From positions 1 through 64,000 of the forward strand of contig JAIOTZ010000289.1 of NCBI GenBank assembly GCA_023374045.1: DNA of 64,000 bases, given 5' to 3'. Source of the stretch: Limonium bicolor (taxonomy: Eukaryota; Streptophyta; Magnoliopsida; Caryophyllales; Plumbaginaceae). This document shows positions 55,595-64,000 of this stretch, one piece after another (position 1 is the stretch's first letter; the number at the start of each line of letters is the position of its first letter). Under the pieces are notes generated by a model, which was given only the letters and a program-made list of their open reading frames with translations, was not told the DNA's origin and made no database searches. The translations under genes and the position numbers were made by a program.

Positions 55595-58230
55595 ATTCTG
55601 GTTTAAACATCTATCATCTTGCTGTTTTGTCCAGTAGGTGAACCCATTGATGTCATACCCTTCATAAGATATACAAGTGGAACCAGGTCCCAAAGCTAAC
55701 CAACGAAGCTCTTCACTTACATTATCAGGCGCTAGTGCAGTCATGTGTTTCTCAAAAAATGGCTCACTAATCTCAATGTGATGTAAAACGAATAGATGTG
55801 CAGACTCCATTGAGGATGAATCAATTGCCACAATTTTTTTCCCAATAACACCTTGACCTTCTGTCCCTCATATGTGTCTCGGCTGTGGCACTCCAATTGC
55901 TACAGCTCCCTTCAAGTATTCAACACAAAATTCTGTCACTTCTTAGGTTATTGTCCCTTCTATGATACTCCCTTCAGGTCGATATCTATTCTTCATTCTT
56001 CTCTTCAAGATTCTCATGTATCTCTCAAATGGATACATGTATCTTAAATATATAGGACCACATAATTTGATTTCTCTTACAATGTGAACAACCAAGTGGA
56101 CCATGATGTCAAAAAATGAGGGTGGAAAATACATTTCAAGTTGACACATCGTAACAACAACATCACGTTGCAGACTGTCTAGTGTATCAGCATCCACGAC
56201 TTTATTGCACACTACATTTAAAAAGAAACATAGTCTTGTAATTGCATTCCGCACATCTTTCAGCAATATACCACGAATGGCAACAGGAAGTAGATGCAAC
56301 ATCAGAATGTGATAATCATGAGACTTCAACCCGATCAACTTCAAGTCCTTCATTGACACAAGACTTTTCCAGTTAGATGAGTAACCCGTAGGAACCTTAA
56401 GGGAATGAAGACATTTACAGAATCTGATCTTCTCATTCTTAGACAAAAAAGTGTAACATGCTGGAGGTAAATATGTTCGTTTGCCTCTTTCTTGGGGATG
56501 TAACTCCTCACATATGCCCATAGCTTGCATGTCTTTTCGAACCTTTATTCCGTCTTTTGTTTTCCCAGGTATGTTAAGCAAAGTCCCAACAATAGACTCA
56601 CCAACATTTTTGACAATATGCATGAAATCAAGACAATGCCTAACAGATAAATGTTTCCAATACGGAAGTTCCCAAATATTGAACATTTTTCCTATTTTTT
56701 TTGGTAGACTTGGACGGAACACCGAAAACATTGTCAATGTCTTTCACCTTTTCATAAATCTATTCAAAACTCAAAGGTATACGAGCAACACGTGTCTCAG
56801 TCTTTCCGTTGAATAACTTCCTCTTTTTACAGTACGGGTGTGCTAATGGCAATAATCTACGATGACACATGTACACGTTTTTTCCACAAAACTGTAGACG
56901 ATCAGAACAAGTGTCGTCCTCACATATTGGGCAAGCAAATGCGCCTTTTACTGTGTATCCAGATAAGTTCCCGTACGCTGGAAAGTCATTCACTGTGCAA
57001 AAAAGCATGACACGAAGTGTAAAGTTTTGTCTGGCGTAACTGTCATAAACCACTGTCCCCTGATTCCATAGCAATTTCAAATCGTCAATCAGCGGTGCAA
57101 GGTATACATCGATGTTATGTCCTGGTTGTTTAGGTCCAGAAATCAACAATGATAACATTATGTATTTCCGCTTCATACACAGCCACGAGGGAAGATTGTA
57201 GATCACCAATAGAACAGACCAAGTGTTGTGCTGACTACTTAGACTGCCATAAGGATTCATCCCATCTGCACATAACCCGAGTCTCAAATTTCGACTGTCA
57301 CTGGCAAAATCTTGAAATCTTCTGTCGATTGTCCTCCATTGTGATGAATCAGCTGGATGTCTCAGCTTATCATCATTTTTTTCCTTTTGCTTGCCATCTT
57401 AAATTTTGGGCATCTCTGACATTTGCAAAAAGACGTTTGAATCTTGGTATTATGGGTAAATACCAAATGACTTTTGCTGGAGAACTTTTTTTCTTAGAAT
57501 TGGATGATTGACCGTCCTTCTGCTTATAGCATGACAAATGACATTTTGGACACTCATTCAAATGTTTATTCTCTCCTCTGTATAATACACAACTATTTGG
57601 ACATGTGTGTATCTTTTCGTACTTCACGCCCACAGGACACGTCAACTTGTTTGCATCATAAGTGGAAGTAGGAAGATTGTTATCATCTGGAAGCATGTCG
57701 TGGAATAGTTCTAGTGTTGCTGTAAAACTCTTATCACTCAAGCCAAATCTTGCTTTAAGATTGAACAAATGTAGCACGGATGTCAACTTTGTAAATTTGG
57801 TGCATCCGGGAAACAAAGGGGAACGTGATGCATCAACTAATCTTTGATATTCAGCCGGCTTGTCTATAAAATTATCTTCAACATCTTACAGCATAGAGTC
57901 CAGGTTTTCAATCTTATCACTGTCGTCGTTGTTATCAGTGTCACTCAGATCACTCGTATTATCAGGAAATGTAGTATCATCCGTAACCATTTTTAGTTCA
58001 TTGTTCGATTGAGTGGAAGTTTGCACCCTGCTACTAGCTTCTAATGACTCGCCATGCAAAAACCATATCTTATAGTTCGGCATAAATCCACGCCTTATAG
58101 ATGAAATCTGATTGTATGTAGGTTAGGGAACTTATTGCGAAGTTCACATTGTGCACATGGACAGGGAATGTGTGTCTCGTTCATCCTTTTGATGATCGAG
58201 AGCTGCTTTGCAAAATTCATTATCCACATA
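55595..58230 (-). pseudogene. CACTA TNP2-type transposase with DUF4218 and start of DUF4216
   Basis: Read from 58230 downward. A transposase-associated region comes first: HIPCPCAQC, then GFMPNYKIWFLHGE after a frameshift near 58095, then an in-frame TAA at about 57890. TNP2 core: DASRSPLFPGCTKFTKL, LYRGENKHLNECPKCHLSC, LGLCADGMNPYGSLSSQH, PGHNIDVYLAPLIDDLKLLW and GAFACPICEDDT. DUF4218: RHCLDFMHIVKNVGESIVGT, LKSHDYHILMLHLLPVAIRG, MCQLEMYFPPSFFDIM, YMRILKRRMKNR. Then a DUF4216 start, RWLALGPGSTCISYEGYDIN, up to 55595 where the CTGCT-flanked insertion cuts it. The TNP2 protein catalyses CACTA excision; this copy is broken. Confidence 0.92.
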
Positions 58231-58240
58231 TAATATATAT

Positions 58241-58990
58241 AAACAATGGTAATAAAGCAAAAAAAGTCGCTGACTATTATATATATTTTATATAATAGGT
58301 TGTCTTATATATATATATATATATATACATCTACATCTACATATAATATATATAAATACTATTTGGTTATATATACTTATCTCAACTAACTATTACATAA
58401 AAAATAAATTAATTACACAAACAATTATGATAAACGGTAACTGATTGAGGTTAATTGAAAAATAAAGCTAACCTGTCTTGGTATAAGTGCACCACATATA
58501 AATGTTGAACTAAAGGATGAGATTCTCACGCGGAACTCAAAGGGAGGTAATAGAGCGGAGAACAACGACAAAGGGAATGTCAAAGGGTGTAACTGTAAAG
58601 AATTATATAAGTTAGAAGTGAGTATAATAGTTGTAGTTATGTAAAAAACTAATAATTATCAACAACTTATTGTAAAATCAAGTAAAGTACTATTAGTCAA
58701 CATTTTTAATGTTAAATTATACGATAGTTCACCAATGTCATTTACTTGTCAACAATTCAAACAAACAATGGTAAGATAGCAAAAAAAGTCACTGAAATTG
58801 GTTAAGTCATTTCATCGAACACCTTGCGAGCATATAGATTATTTTCAAAAATTCACCACATATAGTATTTCCAATCAAACCAATCAATAAATTACACTCC
58901 AGATGACATATATCAATCAACAATTACATATAAACAACAAATTAGGACCTAATTCAACAAAAAATTGATAGTTAAAATCTGGAAAAAACT
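58241..58990. other. CACTA non-coding 5' region, AT-rich
   Basis: Upstream of the TNP2 gene. TATATA microsatellite at about 58301-58327. No genes seen. Confidence 0.5.
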
Positions 58991-59500
58991 AACCTAATTC
59001 GTCTCTGTTCGCAAACGAATTTGACAGCTGTAGCGGCGGCGACGGCGGCTGGTGGGGGCGACTACAGGCGGCGGCGACGGCGGCTGGTGGCGCGGCGGTG
59101 TTCGAGGAAAACCAGGGCGGCGATTTGGAGGCGAATTGGAGCAGAGAGGGATCGATGTGTGTGAGTTCGTAATACTGATTCAGTAATGTCGAACTCGAGC
59201 TGGGGGCTAGAAATAAGAAGCATTTTCGGCGGTCCGAGATACAAACCGTCCAAAATGGCATTCCTAGAAGATCATTTTCGGCGGTTGTATACGAGAACCG
59301 TCGAAAATAATGTCAAAAGAACACTTTTTTCGGCGGTTCCCGTATACAACCGCCGAAAATGATGTATTTTTAAAAAAAACTCTTTTTTCAACGGTTTTAG
59401 TAAACAACCCCCGAAAATCCACTAACCCGACACTCTTTTTCGGCCAAATTATTAAAACTGCTGAAAATGGGGACCGTAAAAGACCCTTTTTCTACTAGTG
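58991..59500. repeat. Right TIR and subterminal repeats of the CACTA element
   Basis: GGCGGCGACGGCGG-type GC-rich region (about 59030-59100) followed by TTTTCGGCGGT/AACCGCCGAAAAT motifs (59222-59440) and the terminal CTAGTG at 59495-59500. Two motifs (about 59270-59310 and 59325-59362) are arranged as inverted copies of each other. Confidence 0.9.
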
Positions 59501-62050
59501 CTACAAAACCAACCTCAATCTCATGCTAAACGACCTCGTGACACATGCTTCTGGCACTTCTCTCTTCTACAACACCAGCCATGGCACTGGTGACAACCAG
59601 GTGTACGGCATCTTCTACTGCCGATTTGACATCAAGACCACAGTCTGTCATCAATGCGTTCAGGATGCTGCGAAGCGGATCTTGCAGGAATGCAATGTTG
59701 AGAAGACGGCTGTGATCTGGTACGATTTGTGTACGCTGCGGTTTGCGTCGTACTCCATGTACTATCTGGTCGAGGGACCAGAAGTGATCGTAAACTCCAA
59801 CCAGACTGTGAGCAACCCGAAAAAGTTCATAAATGCAATGAACGAGAAGATGGTTCAGCTGATAAACATGGCGACGAGCGACAAGGGTGGTCATGCAAAT
59901 GGGGAAAGGGAGGTCACCAACTCCCTGAAAGTGTATTGCTTTGTGCAATGTAGGCCAGACACTATCGGTAATGAGTGTAACTCCCTGGAGTTACCGTCAC
60001 AGAGCAACGGTTCTGGTTCTCCCCTTGCACTTACCCCTCCTTCAGGTGAGCCACACTAGCTAGCTTCGGCCTTCACACACTAATTTTGTCAATCAGTCTA
60101 AAAAGCTTGTGCTATTAGTGAATTCTTAACGTATACAACACCTGTGGTGAATTCAATCTTCGCCAGGAAAGAGGACGGCAAATTACTATATCACAAGAGC
60201 TGCTATCCCTTCGGTTGCAGCCATCGGGTTTCTTCTTATAGGACTATGTTACTATTTTCTTCATAGAAGGCAAATTCAAATCTCCAAACAGTCATCAAAG
60301 CGGACACCAAAAGGTAATTACTAATCAATTCCTTGTTTGTATATATATCCACAAATGATCAAGTGATATAGATTAATGGAATCTGTCACTCATTTCCGTG
60401 TGCGCTACTGATAAACTTGATTAATGGAATCTGAATTTACCACATCTCTGTGAATTTGTGATAGATGCCGATTATATGATAGCTTACTGATTGAATGTGG
60501 GTGTACAGATGCAGTTGTGGAGCTCGGAACAGAACAAAATCAGGTACAAACTCACGACTTGCAGAGTTTTGAAATCGAGAAAATTGAGATCGCAACAGAC
60601 AAGTTCTCCATCAGCAATATACTAGGTGAAGGTGGATTTGGAGTCGTTTATCGGGTAATTATCATCATCATCATCATAACTTAACCATAAATGCACAATC
60701 TTTCTTTGTTTTACAATTATTGATGAGGTTCACTGTTAATTACTCACATCCATCATTTTAACAATTAGGGTACGCTTGAAAATGGAAAACAAGTAGCGAT
60801 AAAGAGACTATCAAAGGGTCTAAGTCAAGGCATTAGAGAGTCCAAGACTGAAGTAGGTAGTTGCAAGGCTTCAACAAAGAAATTTGGTTCAACTTCTTGG
60901 GTTTTGCAGTGAAGGAGAAGAAAGGATGTTGGTCTACGAATATCTGGTTAATTTAAGTCTTGACAAGTTCCTATTTGGTACTCATCCGGTTCTAGCAGCT
61001 CATTTAAATTTATTATGCCCGTAACTGATCATTTCTCATTCCTCGCAAAGACTAATTAATTGATCATTATTGTTTTATATGTTTAATTATGATGACACTG
61101 TATAGATCAAAGCAAATCTTCCATGTTGACTTGGCCGATAAGGAACAACATCATATATGGCACAGCAAGGGGGCTTCATTATCTTCATTAAGATTCTCGG
61201 CTCACTATCATACACAGAGATCTCAAAACGAGTAACATCTTACTTGATGATCAATTCGACCCTAAAATTGGTGATTTTGGCATTGCAAGACTAGTCAATT
61301 GGGATGAAACTCCTCAGAACAATGTAAGTAAGACGATAATCACATGAATTAAAAGAAAAAGGGATGATGAAATTCTGACTTTTCTTTTCATTGCTGCAAC
61401 TAGGGGGTATATGGCACCAGAGTACACAAATTCGGGGCGATTTTCTGTCAAATCAGATGTCTACAGCTTGGGAATAATAATTCTTGAAATTTTAAGTGGA
61501 TTGAAAGTCATCAAATATTATCACCCGATCCATGGGGAAGGACTACTTGGCACTGTAAGTGATCGATCAGTTTGGTCCATTCATTTTCATGACCTTAATT
61601 AATTAGTTAACCCTTAATTAATACCACATAATCAATCTTCATGATAAAGCCCTAATCAAATGGTTTGCCCAGTTTAATAATTCACATCGTTTATATTTTG
61701 ATTGAAAGGCTTGGAGGGTTTGGTCTGAAGGCTCAATCGGAGAGCTGGTGGATCCAATTTTGGGAAATAATTACTCAACCATAGAAGCAAAGAGATGTTT
61801 GTATCTCGGTTTACTGTGTGTTCAAGATGATCGAGCTAGGAGACCCACTATGCGTGCAGTGCTTCATATGTTAAACAGCAACTCAGGGGAATTTCCTTTT
61901 CCCTTGATACCTTCCCACGGTGTCACTACATATGAAATCAATACTTCTGCTAGTGTCACTAATATGAGTGATGATAAGCGCCACCATACCGGTCAAAGTA
62001 GTAGTGGAGATATTGGAACCCTAGATACGCTATCCATGTACTATTGTTGA
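59501..62050 (+). pseudogene. Cysteine-rich receptor-like kinase (CRK), interrupted and mutated
   Basis: A plasma-membrane receptor kinase of the DUF26/Gnk2 family. Exons inferred from splice sites: 59501-60045, 60167-60313, 60509-60654, 60769-60977, 61106-61323, 61404-61554, 61709-62050. The first exon has YKTNLNLMLNDLV, a DUF26 motif C-x8-C-x2-C (CRFDIKTTVCHQC) and a truncated second one (CRPDTIGNEC then NSL, third Cys missing). A membrane span (AAIPSVAAIGFLLIGLCYYF) lies in exon 2. Kinase: [50 protein letters not shown]. Lesions: no signal peptide (CACTA end at 59500), frameshift about 60855-60865, nonsense TAA at 61189-61191 within the LHxD block. C-terminus MYYC ends at 62050. Confidence 0.9.
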
Positions 62051-62334
62051 GATTGAAACTCCGTCAAGGCTAACTTCATTGCGATCGAGTTGGTACACTG
62101 GATTTGAGGATCAAAACGAAAACCAAAAGGGAAAAACAAGACTTTCGGGAATCAGGATGTAAATCTTGTTGAATTAATTAATAAAATTAAATATTAGCTG
62201 ATTAATGAAATCGTAACACTTCTCTCTCTCTGGACAATAGTGAAAGGAATACCAGCCAATGTATTAATGTAAGCGTGCTTTTTTACACAGTCTATGGTCT
62301 CTATTTATAGACTTACTGTGAAGTCTAACTACCT
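62051..62334. other. CRK 3' flank and possible LTR fragment
   Basis: 62051-62160 is probably 3' UTR. A minus-strand TATA-like CTATAAATAGAGACC (about 62290-62306) with candidate TG...CA ends at 62346 and 62168 suggests a short LTR of the neighbouring Tat-type element, but no second copy is in the window to confirm it. Confidence 0.35.
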
Positions 62335-64000
62335 CTATGGGCCTACACTATTCTGGAATGTTCTGTAAATGAAGTCTGCTAGTGCCCAGACTTTGATCGC
62401 GGTTCGCGGAGTATAATGGATTTCAAATTGTGTGAGTTCGACTGTCCAACTTACCATTCTTCCGGAAACGCTTGGGTCATTGGTGATTTGCTTTAGTGGC
62501 CAATTGGTCCGGATAGTAATTTGATGTGATTGAAAATACGGTCTCAGCTTTCTGGAAGCTATAACAAGAGCGAATAAAACTTTTTCAATGTTAGTGTACC
62601 TTGTCTCTGTGGAGATCAAAATTTTGCCAGTGTAGTAAACAGGGATTTCCTTCCGTGTTTCTTCCATCACCAAAACTGCTACCACAACCCACTCCGATAC
62701 TGACAGATACAGGAACAAATCTTGGCCTGGAGACGGAACACCAAGTTTTGGGAGCTCGCGAAGCATCTTTTTGATCTGCTCAAAAGCTTCTGCACACTCT
62801 GTATTCCATTGAAATTGCTTATTCTTTCGAAGCACATTAAAGAACGGAATGGATTTTCTTGGAGTTTGGAGCAAAACCTGCTTAAAGTAGCGAGTCTTCC
62901 ATTCAAGGCTTGCACATCCGTGATATTTTTTTGCTGCGGAAGGTCAAGGACTGTCTGGGTTTTCTCTGGATCAACTTCGATTCCCCTCTGCCCAACTATG
63001 AAGCCCAGAAACTTTCCCCGAGTAACTCCAAAGACACACTTTTCGGGGTTTAGTTTGATTTTGTATTTATCCAGGGTGTTGAAGGTTTCTTCGAGATCAT
63101 TCATATGTTGGGTTACGGAGTCACTTCTTACTACTATGTCATCTACATATGCCTACACATTCCAGGATAATTGTTCCCGAAACACCTCGTCGATCATTCG
63201 TTGAAAGGTTGTCATAACATTTTTTAACCCGAATGGCATGACTTTGTAACAGAAGATACCGGTTGAAGTGATAAAAGATGTTTTCTCTTGATCGATCTCA
63301 TTCATCATTATCTGGTTATACCCAGAGAATGCATCTAAAAAACTCATAACTCTACTTTGAGCCGTTGCCGCAACCAGCTTGTCTATGGAAGGTAATGGAT
63401 AAAAATCTTTAGGACAAGCTTTATTTAGATCTGTAAAATCCACACACATTCTCCATTTTCCGTTTATTTTTTTTACTAGTGCTACATTTGGCAACCATTT
63501 CGTATAAAAAACTTTTCTAATAAAGCCAGCTTCTAGAAGCTTTTCCACCTCCAGCCGGGCCATCTCGTCTATTTTTCTTCCCATGATCCTTTTCCTCTAT
63601 CTGATGGCCGGGAACTTGGGGTCCAAGTTTAGATTATGCTGGATAATGCTGGCGTCTACCCCGGGCACCCTTGGGCTCCAAGCAAACGTTTCTCTTCTTT
63701 TTTCCAAAAATCTCATTAAGCGAATCTGTTCATCATGATGAAAAGCATTTCCAATTTTGAAAAATTTAGAAGGATCAGTTTTCAGGGGTACCTCTTTTGG
63801 TATATCTACCGGTACCATATGGCCTTCTCTGAACTTTTCTTGTGCGTCCTAGCTCTAATTTCCCCTTCTTCATATTCTTGGGTTGAGCCAACCTCCTTGA
63901 CCACATCATCCTCCGGGAAATCCTCAGTGATTTGCACTTCGCACACTCTCGCTATTTTTTGACTTCCGGGAATAGACCTCGATTTTCCGGACCTCGTTAA
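62335..64000 (-). pseudogene. Tat-lineage Ty3/gypsy reverse transcriptase and RNase H remnant
   Basis: Pieces on the minus strand: DPSKFFKIGNAFHHDEQ and FAWSPRVPGVDASIIQHNLN (63597-63818); RT with KWLPNVALVKKINGKWRMCV, DFTDLNKACPKDFYPLPSID, FLDAFSGYNQIMMNEIDQEK (63153-63584); a stop just before AYVDDIVVRSDS, the catalytic box intact (about 63140); KFLGFIVGQRGIEVDPEKTQ (62679-63104); RNase H with YYTGKILISTETRYTNIEK and WPLKQITNDPSVSGRMVSW, then RTAIKVWALADFI (62335-62874). The AIKxxALADFI motif is typical of Tat elements. Integrase is not present between RNase H and 62335. The element continues beyond the window. Frame breaks and the stop make it inactive. Confidence 0.88.

Larger units (their letters stand above)
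11049..59500 (-). mobile_element. CACTA (En/Spm) DNA transposon with three nested guests
   Basis: The ends are inverted: the first 20 bases from 11049 and the reverse complement of 59481-59500 agree at 18 of 20, both beginning CACTAGT. Both subterminal regions carry many TTTTCGGCGGTT / AACCGCCGAAAA motifs, typical CACTA architecture. Genes on the minus strand are a TNP2 transposase and a Ptta/Ulp1 gene. Removing three guests with their TSDs leaves about 8.7 kb, a normal size for an autonomous CACTA. The flanking 3 bp (TTG left, CTA right) do not match, so either the target duplication has mutated or the ends were rearranged. It interrupts a CRK gene. Confidence 0.92.

Overview
The window is nuclear DNA of a flowering plant, most likely a eudicot; the species cannot be named from the sequence. 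Evidence is the interrupted cysteine-rich receptor-like kinase (CRK) gene, the plant CACTA (En/Spm) transposase with its Ulp1 protease partner, and Athila, Tat, Tekay-like and copia retroelements primed by tRNA-Asp or tRNA-iMet. Almost everything is transposable-element DNA, mostly nested. I found no CRISPR array, rRNA, canonical tRNA gene or bacterial-type operon. Coding regions are nearly all decayed.

Layout. 1-1300: end of a long LTR cut by the window edge. 1460-8347: 5'-truncated LINE with a 16-bp target duplication, split by a complete but decayed copia element (1657-6396, two 227-bp LTRs). 8364-11048: non-genic DNA with a degenerate GTGAATCAGAGG repeat field and two MITE-like repeats. 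11049-59500: one CACTA transposon, about 8.7 kb once its guests are subtracted, now 48.5 kb. Its guests are a 1.6-kb solo LTR (11852-13458, TSD CCTTT), a non-autonomous Athila-like element (13852-27103, TSD CTAGG) and a very large LTR element (30736-55589, TSD CTGCT). The Athila-like guest carries its own guests: a 5.9-kb solo LTR (14444-20304, TSD AAACA) and a LINE fragment (25870-26464). The large element has LTRs of 4.3 kb, a 5.9-kb internal region with no recognisable genes, and an Athila LTR-internal-LTR-internal block (41563-52910) inside its right LTR. 59501-62050: the CRK gene, whose first visible coding exon starts at the CACTA end. 62335-64000: reverse transcriptase/RNase H of a decayed Tat-type element.

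How the parts relate. The CACTA encodes, on the minus strand, a TNP2-type transposase with DUF4218 and DUF4216 regions and a second gene joining a plant En/Spm (Ptta/Transposase_24, DUF8039) region to a Ulp1-type cysteine protease. Both genes are now cut apart by later insertions, so the CACTA is dead as an autonomous element. The order of events is readable: CRK gene, then CACTA, then LTR elements, then elements inside those LTRs. The most interesting leads are a 55-nt hairpin with compensating base changes shared by three Athila-related LTRs, a pol-less Athila derivative that keeps one short ORF with a zinc-knuckle motif, a gene-free element with 4.3-kb LTRs, and an Athila block ending at a microhomology deletion junction.
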